Source: Sabulicella rubraurantiaca (GTDB lineage Bacteria > Pseudomonadota > Alphaproteobacteria > Acetobacterales > Acetobacteraceae). From it: a stretch of DNA of 64,000 nucleotides. The stretch is from assembly GCF_017355885.1 (NCBI RefSeq), contig NZ_JAFEUU010000003.1:62001-126000 (forward strand), read 5' to 3'. The translations under genes were made by a program, and so were the position numbers. This document shows, piece after piece, positions 8,897 through 17,772 of the stretch; positions within the stretch are counted from its first letter, which is position 1, and every line of letters starts with the position of its first letter. The notes below the pieces were generated by a model. That model searched no databases, had not been told where the DNA came from, and worked only from the letters and a program-made list of their open reading frames with translations.

Positions 8897-9868
8897 CTAC
8901 CCCGCCTGGCCGGGCTGGATGCCGGCGGCGCGCGCCGCCGCGCCCCATTTCTCCATCTCCGACTGCACGAAGTCGCGCGCCTCTTCCGGGGTGGAGTGCA
9001 CCACCTCGGCTCCCAAGGTGCGGTGGCGCGCCACCACCTCCGGCCGCTGCAGCGCGGTGACGATCGTGCCGTGCAGCCGGTCCAGCACCGGGCGTGGCAT
9101 CCTGGCCGGGCCGATCACCATACCCCAGGTCGAGGCCTCGAAGCCGGGCAGCAGCGCCTCGGCCATGGTCGGCACGTCGGGAAGCTGCGGAGCGCGCGCC
9201 GCGCCGGTGGTGGCGAGCGCCTTCAACGTGCCGGCCTGGATGTGAGGCAGGGCGGCGGGCACCGTGTCGAACATGATGTCGGTACGCCCCGCGATCAGGT
9301 CCGGATGTGCCTGGGTCGAGCCGCGATAGGGTACATAGGTCATCTCCACTCCCGCGCGCTGCGCGAAGAGCACGGGGGCGAGGCGCACGACGCCCGCCGT
9401 GCCGGCGAAGGTGACGCGCCCTGCGCCCTGGCGCTTCGCGTGCTCCACCAGCTCCGCCGGGTTGTTGGCGGGGAAGCCGCGCGCCGTCACCAGCACCAGC
9501 GGCGTTCGCGTGGTCATCGTCAGGAAGGTGAAGTCGCGCACCGTGTCGAAGGGCAGGCGATAGAAGGCCGCGTTCACCGGATGCCCCACGGAGACGAGGC
9601 CGAGCACGTAGCCGTCTGGCGGTGACTTCGCCACCACGTCCGTGCCGATCACCCCGTCGGCGCCGGCCCGATTCTCCACCGGCACGGCCTGGCCAAGCTG
9701 CGCCGCCATCGGCTCGGCGATGAGGCGGGCGGTGATGTCGGACACGCCGCCCGGTGTGTAGGGCACGATGATGCGGATGGGACGCGTCGGGAAATCCTGC
9801 GACCCAGCGCGGCCCGCGAGAAGCAGGGCGGGCGCGGCCAGCAACGTGGCGCGGCGGTTCATGGACAT
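8897..9868 (-). CDS. Bug/TctC family periplasmic solute receptor (1)
   Basis: A 323-aa periplasmic binding protein of the Bug (tripartite tricarboxylate transporter receptor) family. It begins at ATG 9868, behind GAGGAGGAAAG; a longer open frame upstream lacks support. Residues 1-22 make a signal peptide (MSMNRRATLLAAPALLLAG). Family blocks are FPTRPIRIIVPYTPGG, VENRAGADGVIGTDVV and SPPDGY. The ligand is probably a carboxylate. No TctA or TctB membrane partner is in the window, so it is an orphan receptor. It lies upstream of an MFS gene and is divergent from an FMN monooxygenase. Confidence 0.88.
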   Translation of the reverse strand: MSMNRRATLLAAPALLLAGRAGSQDFPTRPIRIIVPYTPGGVSDITARLIAEPMAAQLGQAVPVENRAGADGVIGTDVVAKSPPDGYVLGLVSVGHPVNAAFYRLPFDTVRDFTFLTMTTRTPLVLVTARGFPANNPAELVEHAKRQGAGRVTFAGTAGVVRLAPVLFAQRAGVEMTYVPYRGSTQAHPDLIAGRTDIMFDTVPAALPHIQAGTLKALATTGAARAPQLPDVPTMAEALLPGFEASTWGMVIGPARMPRPVLDRLHGTIVTALQRPEVVARHRTLGAEVVHSTPEEARDFVQSEMEKWGAAARAAGIQPGQAG

Positions 9869-9978
9869 GGTCTTTCCTCCTCGTTGTCGCGAGACTAGCG
9901 AGGCTTCGGGGCCTTGCGCCATGGCGAAGAAGAGGTGGATGCTGCGGCGCAAGGAAAGACCGAAGAAGATCGCTGCCC

Positions 9979-11331
9979 ATGCCGATGATCATCGCCGCCA
10001 ACGCCAATGCCCAGGGAAGCCATGTCGGCGAGTGGCGTCATCCCGATGCCTGGGACCGCCCGGCCAGCAACATCGAGAACGCCATCCGCCTCGCCCGCAT
10101 CGCCGAGGAAGGCAAGCTCGACCTGCTCTTTCTCGCCGACGGCAATGGCGTGCGGAACATGGACAAGCCGGATCTCTTCGCTGCCACCTCGCCCTCCGAC
10201 CGGCCGGGCGTGTTCGAGCCGGTGACGCTGCTCTCCGCGCTTGCGATGGTGACGAAGCATGTCGGCCTCGTCGCCACCACCACCACCACCTATGACGAGC
10301 CGTGGCACGTCGCGCGGCGCTTCGCCTCGCTCGACCACATCAGTGGCGGGCGCGCGGGGTGGAACCTCGTCACCACCTCCAACCCCGGCGATGCGCTGAA
10401 CTTCTCCCACGACGCGCATGTCGAGCGCAGCGACCGCTACGAGCGCGCCTTCGAGTTCGCCGAGATCGTGAAGGGCCTGTGGGATAGCTGGGCCGACGAC
10501 GCCTTCCCGCAGGACAAGGCATCGGGCCGCTTCCTCGACCCCAGCAAGGTCCGGGCACTGAAGCACGAGGGCAAGAACTTCAAGGTGGCCGGTCCGCTGA
10601 ACGCGCCGCGTCCGCCGCAGGGCCATCCGGTCGTCTTCTCCGCCGGCCAGTCGGAGACGGGCAAGGAGCTCTCCGCCCGCCACGCCGATTGCGTCTTCGC
10701 AATCGAGGGCACGATCGAGCGGGCGCGTGTTCTCTACAAGGACCTGAAGGACCGGCTGGAGAAATACGGCCGCTCCCGCGACAGCCTGAAGATCCTGAGC
10801 GGCGTGACGATCATCGTCGGCGAGACGGCGGCAGAGGCGCAGCGCATCTCGGACGAACTGGACGACCTCGTGCCGCCCGCCGTGGGGCTCGACTACCTGT
10901 CCAAGATGACCGGCACGAAAATGTCCGACTATCCGCTGGACGGTCCCTTCCCGGACCTCTCCGGCGAGCATGTCGGCCCGACCGGCATCGGCAAGGCCAT
11001 CGTCGCCAAGGCGCTGGAGCAGAAGATGACGGTGCGCCAGGCCTACCGCTCCATCCTGCCGCAGATGGCCGGTAATCTGTTCAAGGGCAGCGCGAAGGAA
11101 GTCGCGGACCAGATGGAGCAGTGGTTCCGCCAGGAGGCCTGCGACGGATTCATGGTCGCCGCCCCCGTCGTACCGACGGGGATGGAGCGCTTCATCCGCC
11201 TCGTCGTGCCGGAGCTGCAGCGGCGCGGCCTGTTCCGCACCGAGTATGAAGGCCGGACGCTGCGCGACAATCTCGGCCTCGCCCGGCCGGCGAACCGCTT
11301 CTTCCCCCAGACCGCAAAGGCCGCCGAATGA
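9979..11331 (+). CDS. NtaA/SnaA/DszA family FMN-dependent monooxygenase
   Basis: A 450-aa luciferase-like (bacterial TIM barrel) flavin monooxygenase of the NtaA/SnaA/DszA group, which uses reduced FMN to cleave C-N or C-S bonds in compounds such as nitrilotriacetate or sulfones. Typical blocks are RLARIAEEGKLDLLFLAD, the FEPVTLLSALA segment, ISGGRAGWNLVTT and HEGKNFKVAGPLN. It is coupled to the following Bug receptor by an ATGA overlap and is divergent from another Bug receptor. A role in taking up and oxidising an organic acid or sulfur compound is inferred. The flavin reductase partner is not nearby. Confidence 0.85.
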   Translation: MPMIIAANANAQGSHVGEWRHPDAWDRPASNIENAIRLARIAEEGKLDLLFLADGNGVRNMDKPDLFAATSPSDRPGVFEPVTLLSALAMVTKHVGLVATTTTTYDEPWHVARRFASLDHISGGRAGWNLVTTSNPGDALNFSHDAHVERSDRYERAFEFAEIVKGLWDSWADDAFPQDKASGRFLDPSKVRALKHEGKNFKVAGPLNAPRPPQGHPVVFSAGQSETGKELSARHADCVFAIEGTIERARVLYKDLKDRLEKYGRSRDSLKILSGVTIIVGETAAEAQRISDELDDLVPPAVGLDYLSKMTGTKMSDYPLDGPFPDLSGEHVGPTGIGKAIVAKALEQKMTVRQAYRSILPQMAGNLFKGSAKEVADQMEQWFRQEACDGFMVAAPVVPTGMERFIRLVVPELQRRGLFRTEYEGRTLRDNLGLARPANRFFPQTAKAAE

Positions 11332-12299
11332 GCCCGACCCGCCGCTCCGCCCTCGCCCTTTCGCTGCTCGCGCCCGGGCTCGCCCGCGCCCAGGCGCCGG
11401 GCAACTGGCCGACGCGGCCGTTGCGCGTCGTGGTGCCCTTCGCGCCCGGCGGCACCACCGATCTCGGCGCCCGGCTGGTGGCGGAGCGCCTGGCCGGGCC
11501 GCTCGGGCAGCAGGTGGCGGTGGAGAATCGCGCCGGGGCCTTCGGCATCCTCGGCGCCGACGCCGTGGCGAAGGCGGCGCCCGACGGATACACGCTCTTC
11601 GCCGCCAGCCCAGGACCGATGGCGGTGAACCAGTTCGTCTACCGCACCCTGCCCTATGACCCGGAGCGCGACCTGATCGGCGTCTCCATGATCGCGCTGA
11701 TCCCCTACGTCATGGCCGTGCCCGCCAGCCTCGGCGTCAATACGGTGGAGGAGTTTATCCGGCTGGCGCGGTCGCGGCCCGGCTCCATCAACTTCGCCAC
11801 CTCCGGCATGGCGTCGCGGCTGACGGTGGAGCAGTTCCGCGCCCGCGTCGGCGGGCTCGATCTGGAGATGGTGCAGTATCGCGGCGGCACCCCGGCGCGC
11901 ACCGACCTGCTGGCCGGGCGCATCCAGCTGGTGATCGAGCAGGCGCCCGCCTTCCTGGAGGATTTCGCGCGCGGCACGCTGAAGCCGCTGGCGGTGGGCG
12001 GACGGCAGCGCTTCTCCCTGCTGCCGGACGTGCCGACCATGGAGGAGGCGGGCGTGCCCGGCTACGAGGCGGCGGCCTGGGTGGGCTATGCCGCGCCCGG
12101 CGGCACGCCCATCGAGATCCGCCGCCGCATCGCCACGGAGGTGGACCGCATCCTCCAGACCCCCGAGGTGCGCAACCGCCTCGCCTCCTGGGGCTGCGAG
12201 CCGGTGGGCGGCACGCCGGAGGACATGGACCGCATGCTGGCCGAGGAGCGCCGCCGCTGGGGCGAGGTGGTGCGCGTCGCCGGAATCGAGAAGGAGTAG
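11328..12299 (+). CDS. Bug/TctC family periplasmic solute receptor (2)
   Basis: A 323-aa Bug-family receptor with a signal peptide (residues 1-22, ending ARAQA) and the blocks WPTRPLRVVVPFAPGG, VENRAGAFGILGADAV and APDGYTLF. Its ATG overlaps the stop of the monooxygenase gene (ATGA), so the two are translationally coupled. This suggests that the receptor binds the substrate of that enzyme. No membrane subunits are present. A strong hairpin follows, between it and the converging acs gene. Confidence 0.88.
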   Translation: MSPTRRSALALSLLAPGLARAQAPGNWPTRPLRVVVPFAPGGTTDLGARLVAERLAGPLGQQVAVENRAGAFGILGADAVAKAAPDGYTLFAASPGPMAVNQFVYRTLPYDPERDLIGVSMIALIPYVMAVPASLGVNTVEEFIRLARSRPGSINFATSGMASRLTVEQFRARVGGLDLEMVQYRGGTPARTDLLAGRIQLVIEQAPAFLEDFARGTLKPLAVGGRQRFSLLPDVPTMEEAGVPGYEAAAWVGYAAPGGTPIEIRRRIATEVDRILQTPEVRNRLASWGCEPVGGTPEDMDRMLAEERRRWGEVVRVAGIEKE

Positions 12300-12341
12300 G
12301 ACCCGGGGCGCTGCCCGCGAAAGCTCAGCGCCCACGGGGCT

Positions 12342-12372
12342 CCCACGAAATCTGCACGGCAGATTTCGTGGG
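12342..12372. terminator. Bidirectional hairpin between tctC and acs
   Basis: A perfect 14-bp stem, CCCACGAAATCTGC with GCAGATTTCGTGGG and a 3-nt loop, lies between converging genes. It could end both transcripts. CTCAGCGCCCAC (12324-12335) and CTCAGCGCCCCAC (12378-12390) flank it, duplicating the 3' end of acs. Confidence 0.65.
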
Positions 12373-12378
12373 GAGTTC

Positions 12379-14319
12379 TCAGCGCCCCACCCGGTTCTCC
12401 ACCAGCTCCTCCACCACCGCCGGATCGGCGAGGGTGGAGGTGTCGCCCAGGCTGTCCGTCTCGTTGGCCGCGATCTTGCGCAGGATGCGCCGCATGATCT
12501 TGCCCGATCGGGTCTTGGGCAGGCCCGGTGCCCATTGGATCGCATCCGGCGTGGCGATGGGACCGATCTCCTTGCGCACCCAGGCCACGAGTTCCTTGCG
12601 CAGCGCCTCCGTCGGCTCCTCGCCCGCCACCAGCGTGACGTAGCAGTAGATGCCCTGGCCCTTCAGGTCGTGCGGCATGCCGACCACCGCGGCCTCCGCC
12701 ACCTTCGGGTGGGCGACGAGGGCGGATTCCACCTCCGCCGTGCCCATGCGGTGCCCGGCCACGTTGATCACGTCGTCCACGCGCCCGGTGATCCAGTAAT
12801 AGCCATCCGCGTCGCGCCGCGCGCCGTCGCCGGTGAAATACATCCCCTTGAAGGTGGAGAAGTAGGTCTGCACGAAGCGCGCATGGTCGCCATAGACGGT
12901 GCGCATCTGCCCCGGCCAGGAATCGGTGATCACGAGGTTGCCCTCCGCCGCCCCTTCCAGGAGCTTGCCGTCCCCGTCCACCAGCGCCGGCTGCACACCA
13001 GGCAGGGGCAGGGTGGCGGAGCCGGGCTTCTGCGCCACCGCGCCCGGCAGGGGCGAGATGAGGATGCCGCCCGTCTCGGTCTGCCACCACGTATCCACCA
13101 CCGGGCAGCGCTCGTCGCCCACCACGCGATAGTACCAGAGCCACGCCTCGGGGTTGATCGGCTCGCCCACGCTGCCCAGCACTCGCAGGCTGGTGCGCTT
13201 GTGCTTCTTCACCGGCCCCTCGCCGTCGCGCATCAGGGCGCGGATCGCGGTGGGGGCGGTGTAGAAGATGTTGACTTGGTGCTTGTCCACCACCTGCCAG
13301 AAGCGCCCGCTATCCGGCCAGGAGGGCACGCCCTCGAACATCAGTGTCGTCGCGCCGTTCGCGAGCGGGCCGTAGACGATGTAGGTGTGGCCCGTCACCC
13401 AGCCCACATCGGCGGTGCACCAGTAGATCTCGCCGGGGCGGTAATCGAAGACGATGTCATGGGTGAAGCTGGCCCAGACCAGGTACCCGCCCGTGGTGTG
13501 CAGCACCCCCTTGGGCTTCCCGGTGGAGCCCGAGGTGTAGAGGATGAAGAGCGGATCCTCCGCGTTCATCCGCTCCGGCTCGCAGCTCGTGGGCTGCTTG
13601 TCGCAGAGCGCGGCCCAGTGGTGGTCGCGCCCTTCCTGCATCGCGACCGGCGTGCCGGTGTTCTTCGCCACGATCACGTGCCGGATGCTGGGGCAGGTCT
13701 TCAGCGCCTCGTCGGCATTGGTCTTCAGCGGCACCTTGCGCCCGCCGCGCCGCCCCTCATCCGCGGTGATGAGCACGGTGCACTCGGAATCCTGGATGCG
13801 CGAGGCGAGGCTGTCCGGCGAGAAGCCGCCGAAGACGATGGAATGCACCGCGCCGATCCGCGCGCAGGCCAGCATCGCCACCGCCGCCTCGACGATCATG
13901 GGCAGGTAGATGCAGACGCGGTCGCCCTTCCGCACGCCCAGGCCGCGCATGGCATTGGCGAGCTGGCAGACCTTCGCGTGCAATTCCCGGTAGGTGGTCC
14001 TGCTGTCGCTGTTTGGGTCGTCGCCTTCCCAGAGGATCGCCACCTGATCCCCACGCCCAGCCTCGATGTGGCGATCCAGGCAGGAGACGGAGGCGTTCAG
14101 CTCCCCGTCCTCGAACCACTTGATGGAGACATCGCCCTCGAAGCTGGTGTTCTTGATCTTGGTCGGCGCCTTCATCCAGGCGATTCGCCGCATCTCCTCG
14201 CGCCAGAAACCCTCGGGGTCGCGGGCGGCGCGCTCGGCCATGTCGCGGCGCTTCGCCTCGTTCACCTGGGCGGTGGAGGCGATGGTTTCCTTCACGGCAA
14301 TCAGCGTGTCGTCGGCCAT
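12379..14319 (-). CDS. acs: Acetate-CoA ligase (acetyl-CoA synthetase)
   Basis: A 646-aa AMP-forming acetyl-CoA synthetase that activates acetate in the cytosol. Landmarks of the ANL superfamily: [13 protein letters not shown] near residue 263, TWWQTETGG near 412, [17 protein letters not shown] near 510, and the C-terminal [11 protein letters not shown] that holds the catalytic, acetylatable lysine near residue 608. The length is usual for Acs. The start is ATG 14319. It appears monocistronic, ending at a hairpin shared with the converging gene. No sirtuin or acetyltransferase is nearby. Confidence 0.95.
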   Translation of the reverse strand: MADDTLIAVKETIASTAQVNEAKRRDMAERAARDPEGFWREEMRRIAWMKAPTKIKNTSFEGDVSIKWFEDGELNASVSCLDRHIEAGRGDQVAILWEGDDPNSDSRTTYRELHAKVCQLANAMRGLGVRKGDRVCIYLPMIVEAAVAMLACARIGAVHSIVFGGFSPDSLASRIQDSECTVLITADEGRRGGRKVPLKTNADEALKTCPSIRHVIVAKNTGTPVAMQEGRDHHWAALCDKQPTSCEPERMNAEDPLFILYTSGSTGKPKGVLHTTGGYLVWASFTHDIVFDYRPGEIYWCTADVGWVTGHTYIVYGPLANGATTLMFEGVPSWPDSGRFWQVVDKHQVNIFYTAPTAIRALMRDGEGPVKKHKRTSLRVLGSVGEPINPEAWLWYYRVVGDERCPVVDTWWQTETGGILISPLPGAVAQKPGSATLPLPGVQPALVDGDGKLLEGAAEGNLVITDSWPGQMRTVYGDHARFVQTYFSTFKGMYFTGDGARRDADGYYWITGRVDDVINVAGHRMGTAEVESALVAHPKVAEAAVVGMPHDLKGQGIYCYVTLVAGEEPTEALRKELVAWVRKEIGPIATPDAIQWAPGLPKTRSGKIMRRILRKIAANETDSLGDTSTLADPAVVEELVENRVGR

Positions 14320-14405
14320 GCGGCGCGTTCCTTCCCTGGTCTTGCACTGCTTGACCAGGATATCCGCATGGCGCCTCGCGCGCCGTCAATGGGCGCGAAA
14401 GGGTG

Positions 14406-14432
14406 CCCCCTGGCCGAAGGCCGGCCAGGGGG
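14406..14432 (-). terminator. Hairpin after the small secreted protein gene
   Basis: CCCCCTGGCC pairs with GGCCAGGGGG over a 7-nt loop, beginning 7 nt after the stop of the minus-strand gene at 14440. Its core resembles the hairpins between aapQ and aapM. Confidence 0.55.
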
Positions 14433-14439
14433 CGGAGTG

Positions 14440-14706
14440 TCAGTTGGCCCGCGGCGCAGCGGGGGCAGGGGCGGGGGTGGTGACCGCGCTTCCTGTCGTC
14501 GTTGCGGGGCGCTGCTCGGTCGTCTGGGTGGTCTGCGGCACGGTGGCGCGGGGCGCTGCCGTCGCGGGCGCCGGGACGGTGGCGGATGGCGTCACGGCCG
14601 GGCGGGGCGCCTGGGCGGCGCCCGCAGCCGGGGCCTGGGTCTGGGCGAAGGCGGGAACCGCGCCGAGCAGCAGGGCGGTGGCGAGAAGCGAGCGGCGGAC
14701 GGTCAT
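14440..14706 (-). CDS. Small secreted Ala/Pro/Thr-rich protein
   Basis: An 88-aa protein of unknown function. Residues 1-22 (MTVRRSLLATALLLGAVPAF, then AQ) form a clear signal peptide. The remainder is low-complexity, rich in Ala, Pro, Thr and Gln, with no cysteine and almost no charge, so it is probably unstructured in the periplasm or outside the cell. A terminator-like hairpin follows. It lies between acs and a peptide-type binding protein gene but shows no functional link to either. The composition could arise by chance in GC-rich DNA, yet signal peptide plus terminator argue for a real gene. Confidence 0.6.
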   Translation of the reverse strand: MTVRRSLLATALLLGAVPAFAQTQAPAAGAAQAPRPAVTPSATVPAPATAAPRATVPQTTQTTEQRPATTTGSAVTTPAPAPAAPRAN

Positions 14707-14841
14707 GTCAGAACTCCCTCATCCCGCGCCGGTGATCCGGAATGGAGCGGCGCGTGAGAGGAGGTTGCGAGGGCGCCGGGGCGAGGTTTCGGCGTCTTCG
14801 GGGTGTTTTCGCGGCCCCCGTGGCAAAACCGGGGCGAATGC

Positions 14842-14871
14842 GGCGCCGTGCCCCGATCGGAACACGGCGCC
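14842..14871 (-). terminator. Hairpin after the family 5 binding protein gene
   Basis: GGCGCCGTG pairs with CACGGCGCC over a 12-nt loop. It starts 7 nt after the stop of the minus-strand gene at 14879. It is probably the terminator of that gene. Confidence 0.55.
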
Positions 14872-14878
14872 CGTGTCG

Positions 14879-16444
14879 TCAGCGCGCGCGCATCCGCACG
14901 TTGCGAAGCTCCAGATCCTCGTTCACGCGCAGGGTGAAGTCCTGCACCGTGTCGCGCACGCCGAAGATCTGCGGCTCCTGGTGCAGCGGAATCATGGGCA
15001 GCAGCTCGCGGAACCGGGCCCAGTACTGCCGGGCCAGGGCATCGCGCTCGGGGCCGATGGCAGTGTTGCCGATGCGCGTGGCCAGCTCGTTCATCTGGGG
15101 ATCGTTGAACTTGCCCCAGTTGAAGCTGCCCTCACCGAGCAGCTCGCGCGCCGGGTTGGTGATGTCGAAATTGCCCGGTGTCCATCCCAGCATCCAGAAC
15201 TGGAATTCGTTGTTGGCGCCGCGCTGGAGGAAGCGGCCAAAGGGCATGGAGTCCAGCCGCGCCTGGATGCCCGCGCGCTGCAGCATGGCGACGACGGATT
15301 GGCAGATCGCCTCGTCGTTGATGTAGCGATTGTTGGGGCAGCCCAGTGTCACGCGGAACCCGTTGGGGTAGCCGGCCTCGGTGAGCAGGCGGCGCGCCTC
15401 CTCCACGTTGAAGGGCAGGCGCTCGTTGCTCTGCGCGTCGAAGCCGACAATGGCAGGGGCGATGGGCAGGCCGGTCGCGGTGGTGCTGTTGCGCAAGACG
15501 ACGCGGCGGATCGTCTCCATGTCGATCGCCTGGTACATGGCGCGGCGCACGCGCACGTCGCGCATCGGGTTGGGCGTGCCCGGCTGCTCGATGCTCTCCG
15601 GCCGCGACACGTCCATGGCGAGGTAGATGGTGCGCGCCGTCGGCCCCTGGACGAGGCGCACCCCCTGCTGGTTCTGCAGCCGCGGCACGTCCTGCAGCGG
15701 CACATGGTACATCACGTCCAGCTCGCGACTCAGCAGCGCCGCGACGCGGGTGGGGGCGGAGGCGACGGGGCGGAACACCGCGCGGGTGATGCCGTGATCC
15801 GCGCGGTCCCACCAGTTCGGGTTGGGCACAAGCACGGTGCGCTCGTCGGCCAGGCGCTCGGTGACGCGGAAGGCGCCGGTGCCGTTGGCGTTGAGCTGGA
15901 CGAAGGTGGTGGCGGCGCCGGGCTGCCCGGCGCGGGCCACGGAGAAGGCGTTGTTCGCTTCGATCCAGGCCTTGCTGGTGATGAAGAGCAGGGTGAGGTC
16001 CTGCAGCAGCACCGGGTTCGGGCCGCGCGTCTCGATCTCCACCGTGTGGTCGTCCACGGCGCGCACGGCGGCGATGCTCTGCGCGGTGTAGGCCATGTCG
16101 TTCTGGCGCACACGCTCGACGCTGTGCACCACGTCGGCTGCCGTGAACGGCTCGCCACCATGGAAGCGCACGTTACGACGCAGGTGGAAGCGCCACAGCG
16201 TCGGGCTCGGCGTCTCCCACCGCTCCGCCAGCGCGGCGGAAAGCGAGCCGTCGGCATCGCGCCGCACCAGCGGCTCGTACACGTTGCTCTTCATCGCATT
16301 GGTGACGCCATGGTTGTTGGCGTGCGGGTCGAGGCCGAGGATGTCGTTGGCCGTGGCCCAGGTGAAGGTGGTGGCGGCGGCGGCCAGCGCGCTGCCGGCA
16401 AGGAGCGCGGCCGCCAGGGCGCCGCGAAGCGCGGTGAGTTTCAT
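14879..16444 (-). CDS. ABC transporter substrate-binding protein, family 5 (peptide type)
   Basis: A 521-aa periplasmic binding protein of the DppA/OppA/NikA type. It starts at ATG 16444 behind GGGAGA, followed by a signal peptide (residues 1-25, ending ALAAAAT). Family blocks include LDPHANNHGVTNAM, the SNVYEPLVRRDADG stretch, WRFHLRRNVRFHGGEPFTA and PNPNWWDRADHG. Ligands of this family include oligopeptides, glutathione and opines. No permease or ATPase gene adjoins it, so it must use a transporter encoded elsewhere. It is divergent from an amidohydrolase, which may act on the imported compound; that link is inference. Confidence 0.88.
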   Translation of the reverse strand: MKLTALRGALAAALLAGSALAAAATTFTWATANDILGLDPHANNHGVTNAMKSNVYEPLVRRDADGSLSAALAERWETPSPTLWRFHLRRNVRFHGGEPFTAADVVHSVERVRQNDMAYTAQSIAAVRAVDDHTVEIETRGPNPVLLQDLTLLFITSKAWIEANNAFSVARAGQPGAATTFVQLNANGTGAFRVTERLADERTVLVPNPNWWDRADHGITRAVFRPVASAPTRVAALLSRELDVMYHVPLQDVPRLQNQQGVRLVQGPTARTIYLAMDVSRPESIEQPGTPNPMRDVRVRRAMYQAIDMETIRRVVLRNSTTATGLPIAPAIVGFDAQSNERLPFNVEEARRLLTEAGYPNGFRVTLGCPNNRYINDEAICQSVVAMLQRAGIQARLDSMPFGRFLQRGANNEFQFWMLGWTPGNFDITNPARELLGEGSFNWGKFNDPQMNELATRIGNTAIGPERDALARQYWARFRELLPMIPLHQEPQIFGVRDTVQDFTLRVNEDLELRNVRMRAR

Positions 16445-16542
16445 TCTCAGCGTCTCCCGTTCGGGTTCGTGAAGCCTGTGCCTACCATCGCCGGACGGCA
16501 CCGGCCTTGTCGAGGGAACACTTGGGACGTTCAATTCGCCCC

Positions 16543-17772
16543 ATGATCCTGATCGAGAACGCCGCCCTGGTGGACGGCAGCCGGGACCGTCCCCTGGAGG
16601 GGATGGCGATCCTGGTCGAGGGCGACACCATCCGCGAGGTGTCGGACCGCCCCATCCACGCGCCGGGCGCCGACCGGCTGGACCTGAAGGGCGCGGTGGT
16701 GATGCCCGGCCTCGTGGACTGTCACGTCCACGTGATCGGCACCCTGGTGAATGTGGGCGCCAACGCCCTGCTGCCCGACGCGCTGGTGGCGCACCGCGCC
16801 GCGCGCATCATGCGCGGCATGCTGATGCGCGGCTTCACCACGGTGCGCGACCTGGGCGGCGCGACGATCGGGCTGCGCCTGGCCTGGGAGGAGGGGCTGT
16901 TCGAGGGGCCGCGCCTCGTCCTATGCGGCAAGGCGCTGAGCCAGACGGGCGGGCATGGCGATTTCCGCGGTCGGCACGACACGCGGCCGATGACGTGGTT
17001 CGCGGGGCGGCTCGGCAGCCTGGGCCGCGTCGCCGACGGGGTGGCAGAATGCCGCCGCGCGGCGCGAGAGGAGCTGAAGGCCGGCGCCGACTACATCAAG
17101 ATCATGGCCAATGGCGGCGTCGCCTCGCCCACCGACCCGATCGCCTATCTCCAGTATTCTGAGGAGGAGATGCGCGCGATCGTGGAGGAGGCGACGATGG
17201 CTGGCACCTACGTCGCCGCGCATCTCTACACGGACGACGCCATCGCCCGCGCCGTGCGGAGCGGCGTCCGTTCGCTGGAGCATTGCAACCTCATCCAGGC
17301 GGACACCGCGCGCGAAGCCGCCGCCGCCGGGGCGATGGCCTGCCCCACCCTCGTCACTTATCAGGCGCTGAAGGAGGAGGGTGCCTCGCTCGGCCTGCCG
17401 CCGGAAAGCGTGGCGAAGATCGACGACGTGCGCCTGGCCGGGCTGCGCTCGCTGGAGGTGATGCGCGAGGCCGGGCTGCCCATGGCCTTTGGCACCGACC
17501 TCCTGGGTGACATGCATCGCCGCCAGTCGGAGGAATTCGCCATCCGCGCCGAGGTGCTGCCGGTGCCGGAGGTGATCCGCTCCGCCACGCTGGAGGCGGC
17601 GAAGCTCCTGCGGATGGAGGGGAAGATCGGCTGCATCGCCCCCGGCGCCTTCGCCGATTTGCTGATGCTGGACGGCGATCCGCTGCGCGACCTGTCCGTG
17701 CTGGCCGGGCAGGGGGAGCGCATCGCGCGCATCATGCAGAATGGGCGCTTCGTGAAGGGCGGCCGGGCCTAG
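16543..17772 (+). CDS. Metal-dependent amidohydrolase
   Basis: A 409-aa amidohydrolase-superfamily TIM-barrel enzyme. The first metal pair is in VDCHVHVIGT near residue 60, a lysine-containing strand ADYIKIMANGG near 185 fits the bridging-lysine position, later ligands include AAHLYTDDA and LEHCN, and the last aspartate is in FGTDLLGD near 320. It resembles the imidazolonepropionase-like and Xaa-Pro dipeptidase-like group. ATG 16543 is chosen; a TTG 36 nt upstream has no support. Its stop overlaps that of the converging antiporter gene (CTAG). It may hydrolyse amide or cyclic compounds imported by the divergent binding protein. Confidence 0.82.
   Translation: MILIENAALVDGSRDRPLEGMAILVEGDTIREVSDRPIHAPGADRLDLKGAVVMPGLVDCHVHVIGTLVNVGANALLPDALVAHRAARIMRGMLMRGFTTVRDLGGATIGLRLAWEEGLFEGPRLVLCGKALSQTGGHGDFRGRHDTRPMTWFAGRLGSLGRVADGVAECRRAAREELKAGADYIKIMANGGVASPTDPIAYLQYSEEEMRAIVEEATMAGTYVAAHLYTDDAIARAVRSGVRSLEHCNLIQADTAREAAAAGAMACPTLVTYQALKEEGASLGLPPESVAKIDDVRLAGLRSLEVMREAGLPMAFGTDLLGDMHRRQSEEFAIRAEVLPVPEVIRSATLEAAKLLRMEGKIGCIAPGAFADLLMLDGDPLRDLSVLAGQGERIARIMQNGRFVKGGRA

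Noticed and set aside
8474-9625. 383-codon plus-strand frame opposite the MFS and Bug genes
   Set aside because: Antisense to two recognisable genes and without motifs.
12088-14757. An 889-codon open frame on the plus strand
   Set aside because: It is antisense to acs, which has all its family motifs. The translated sequence shows no domain.
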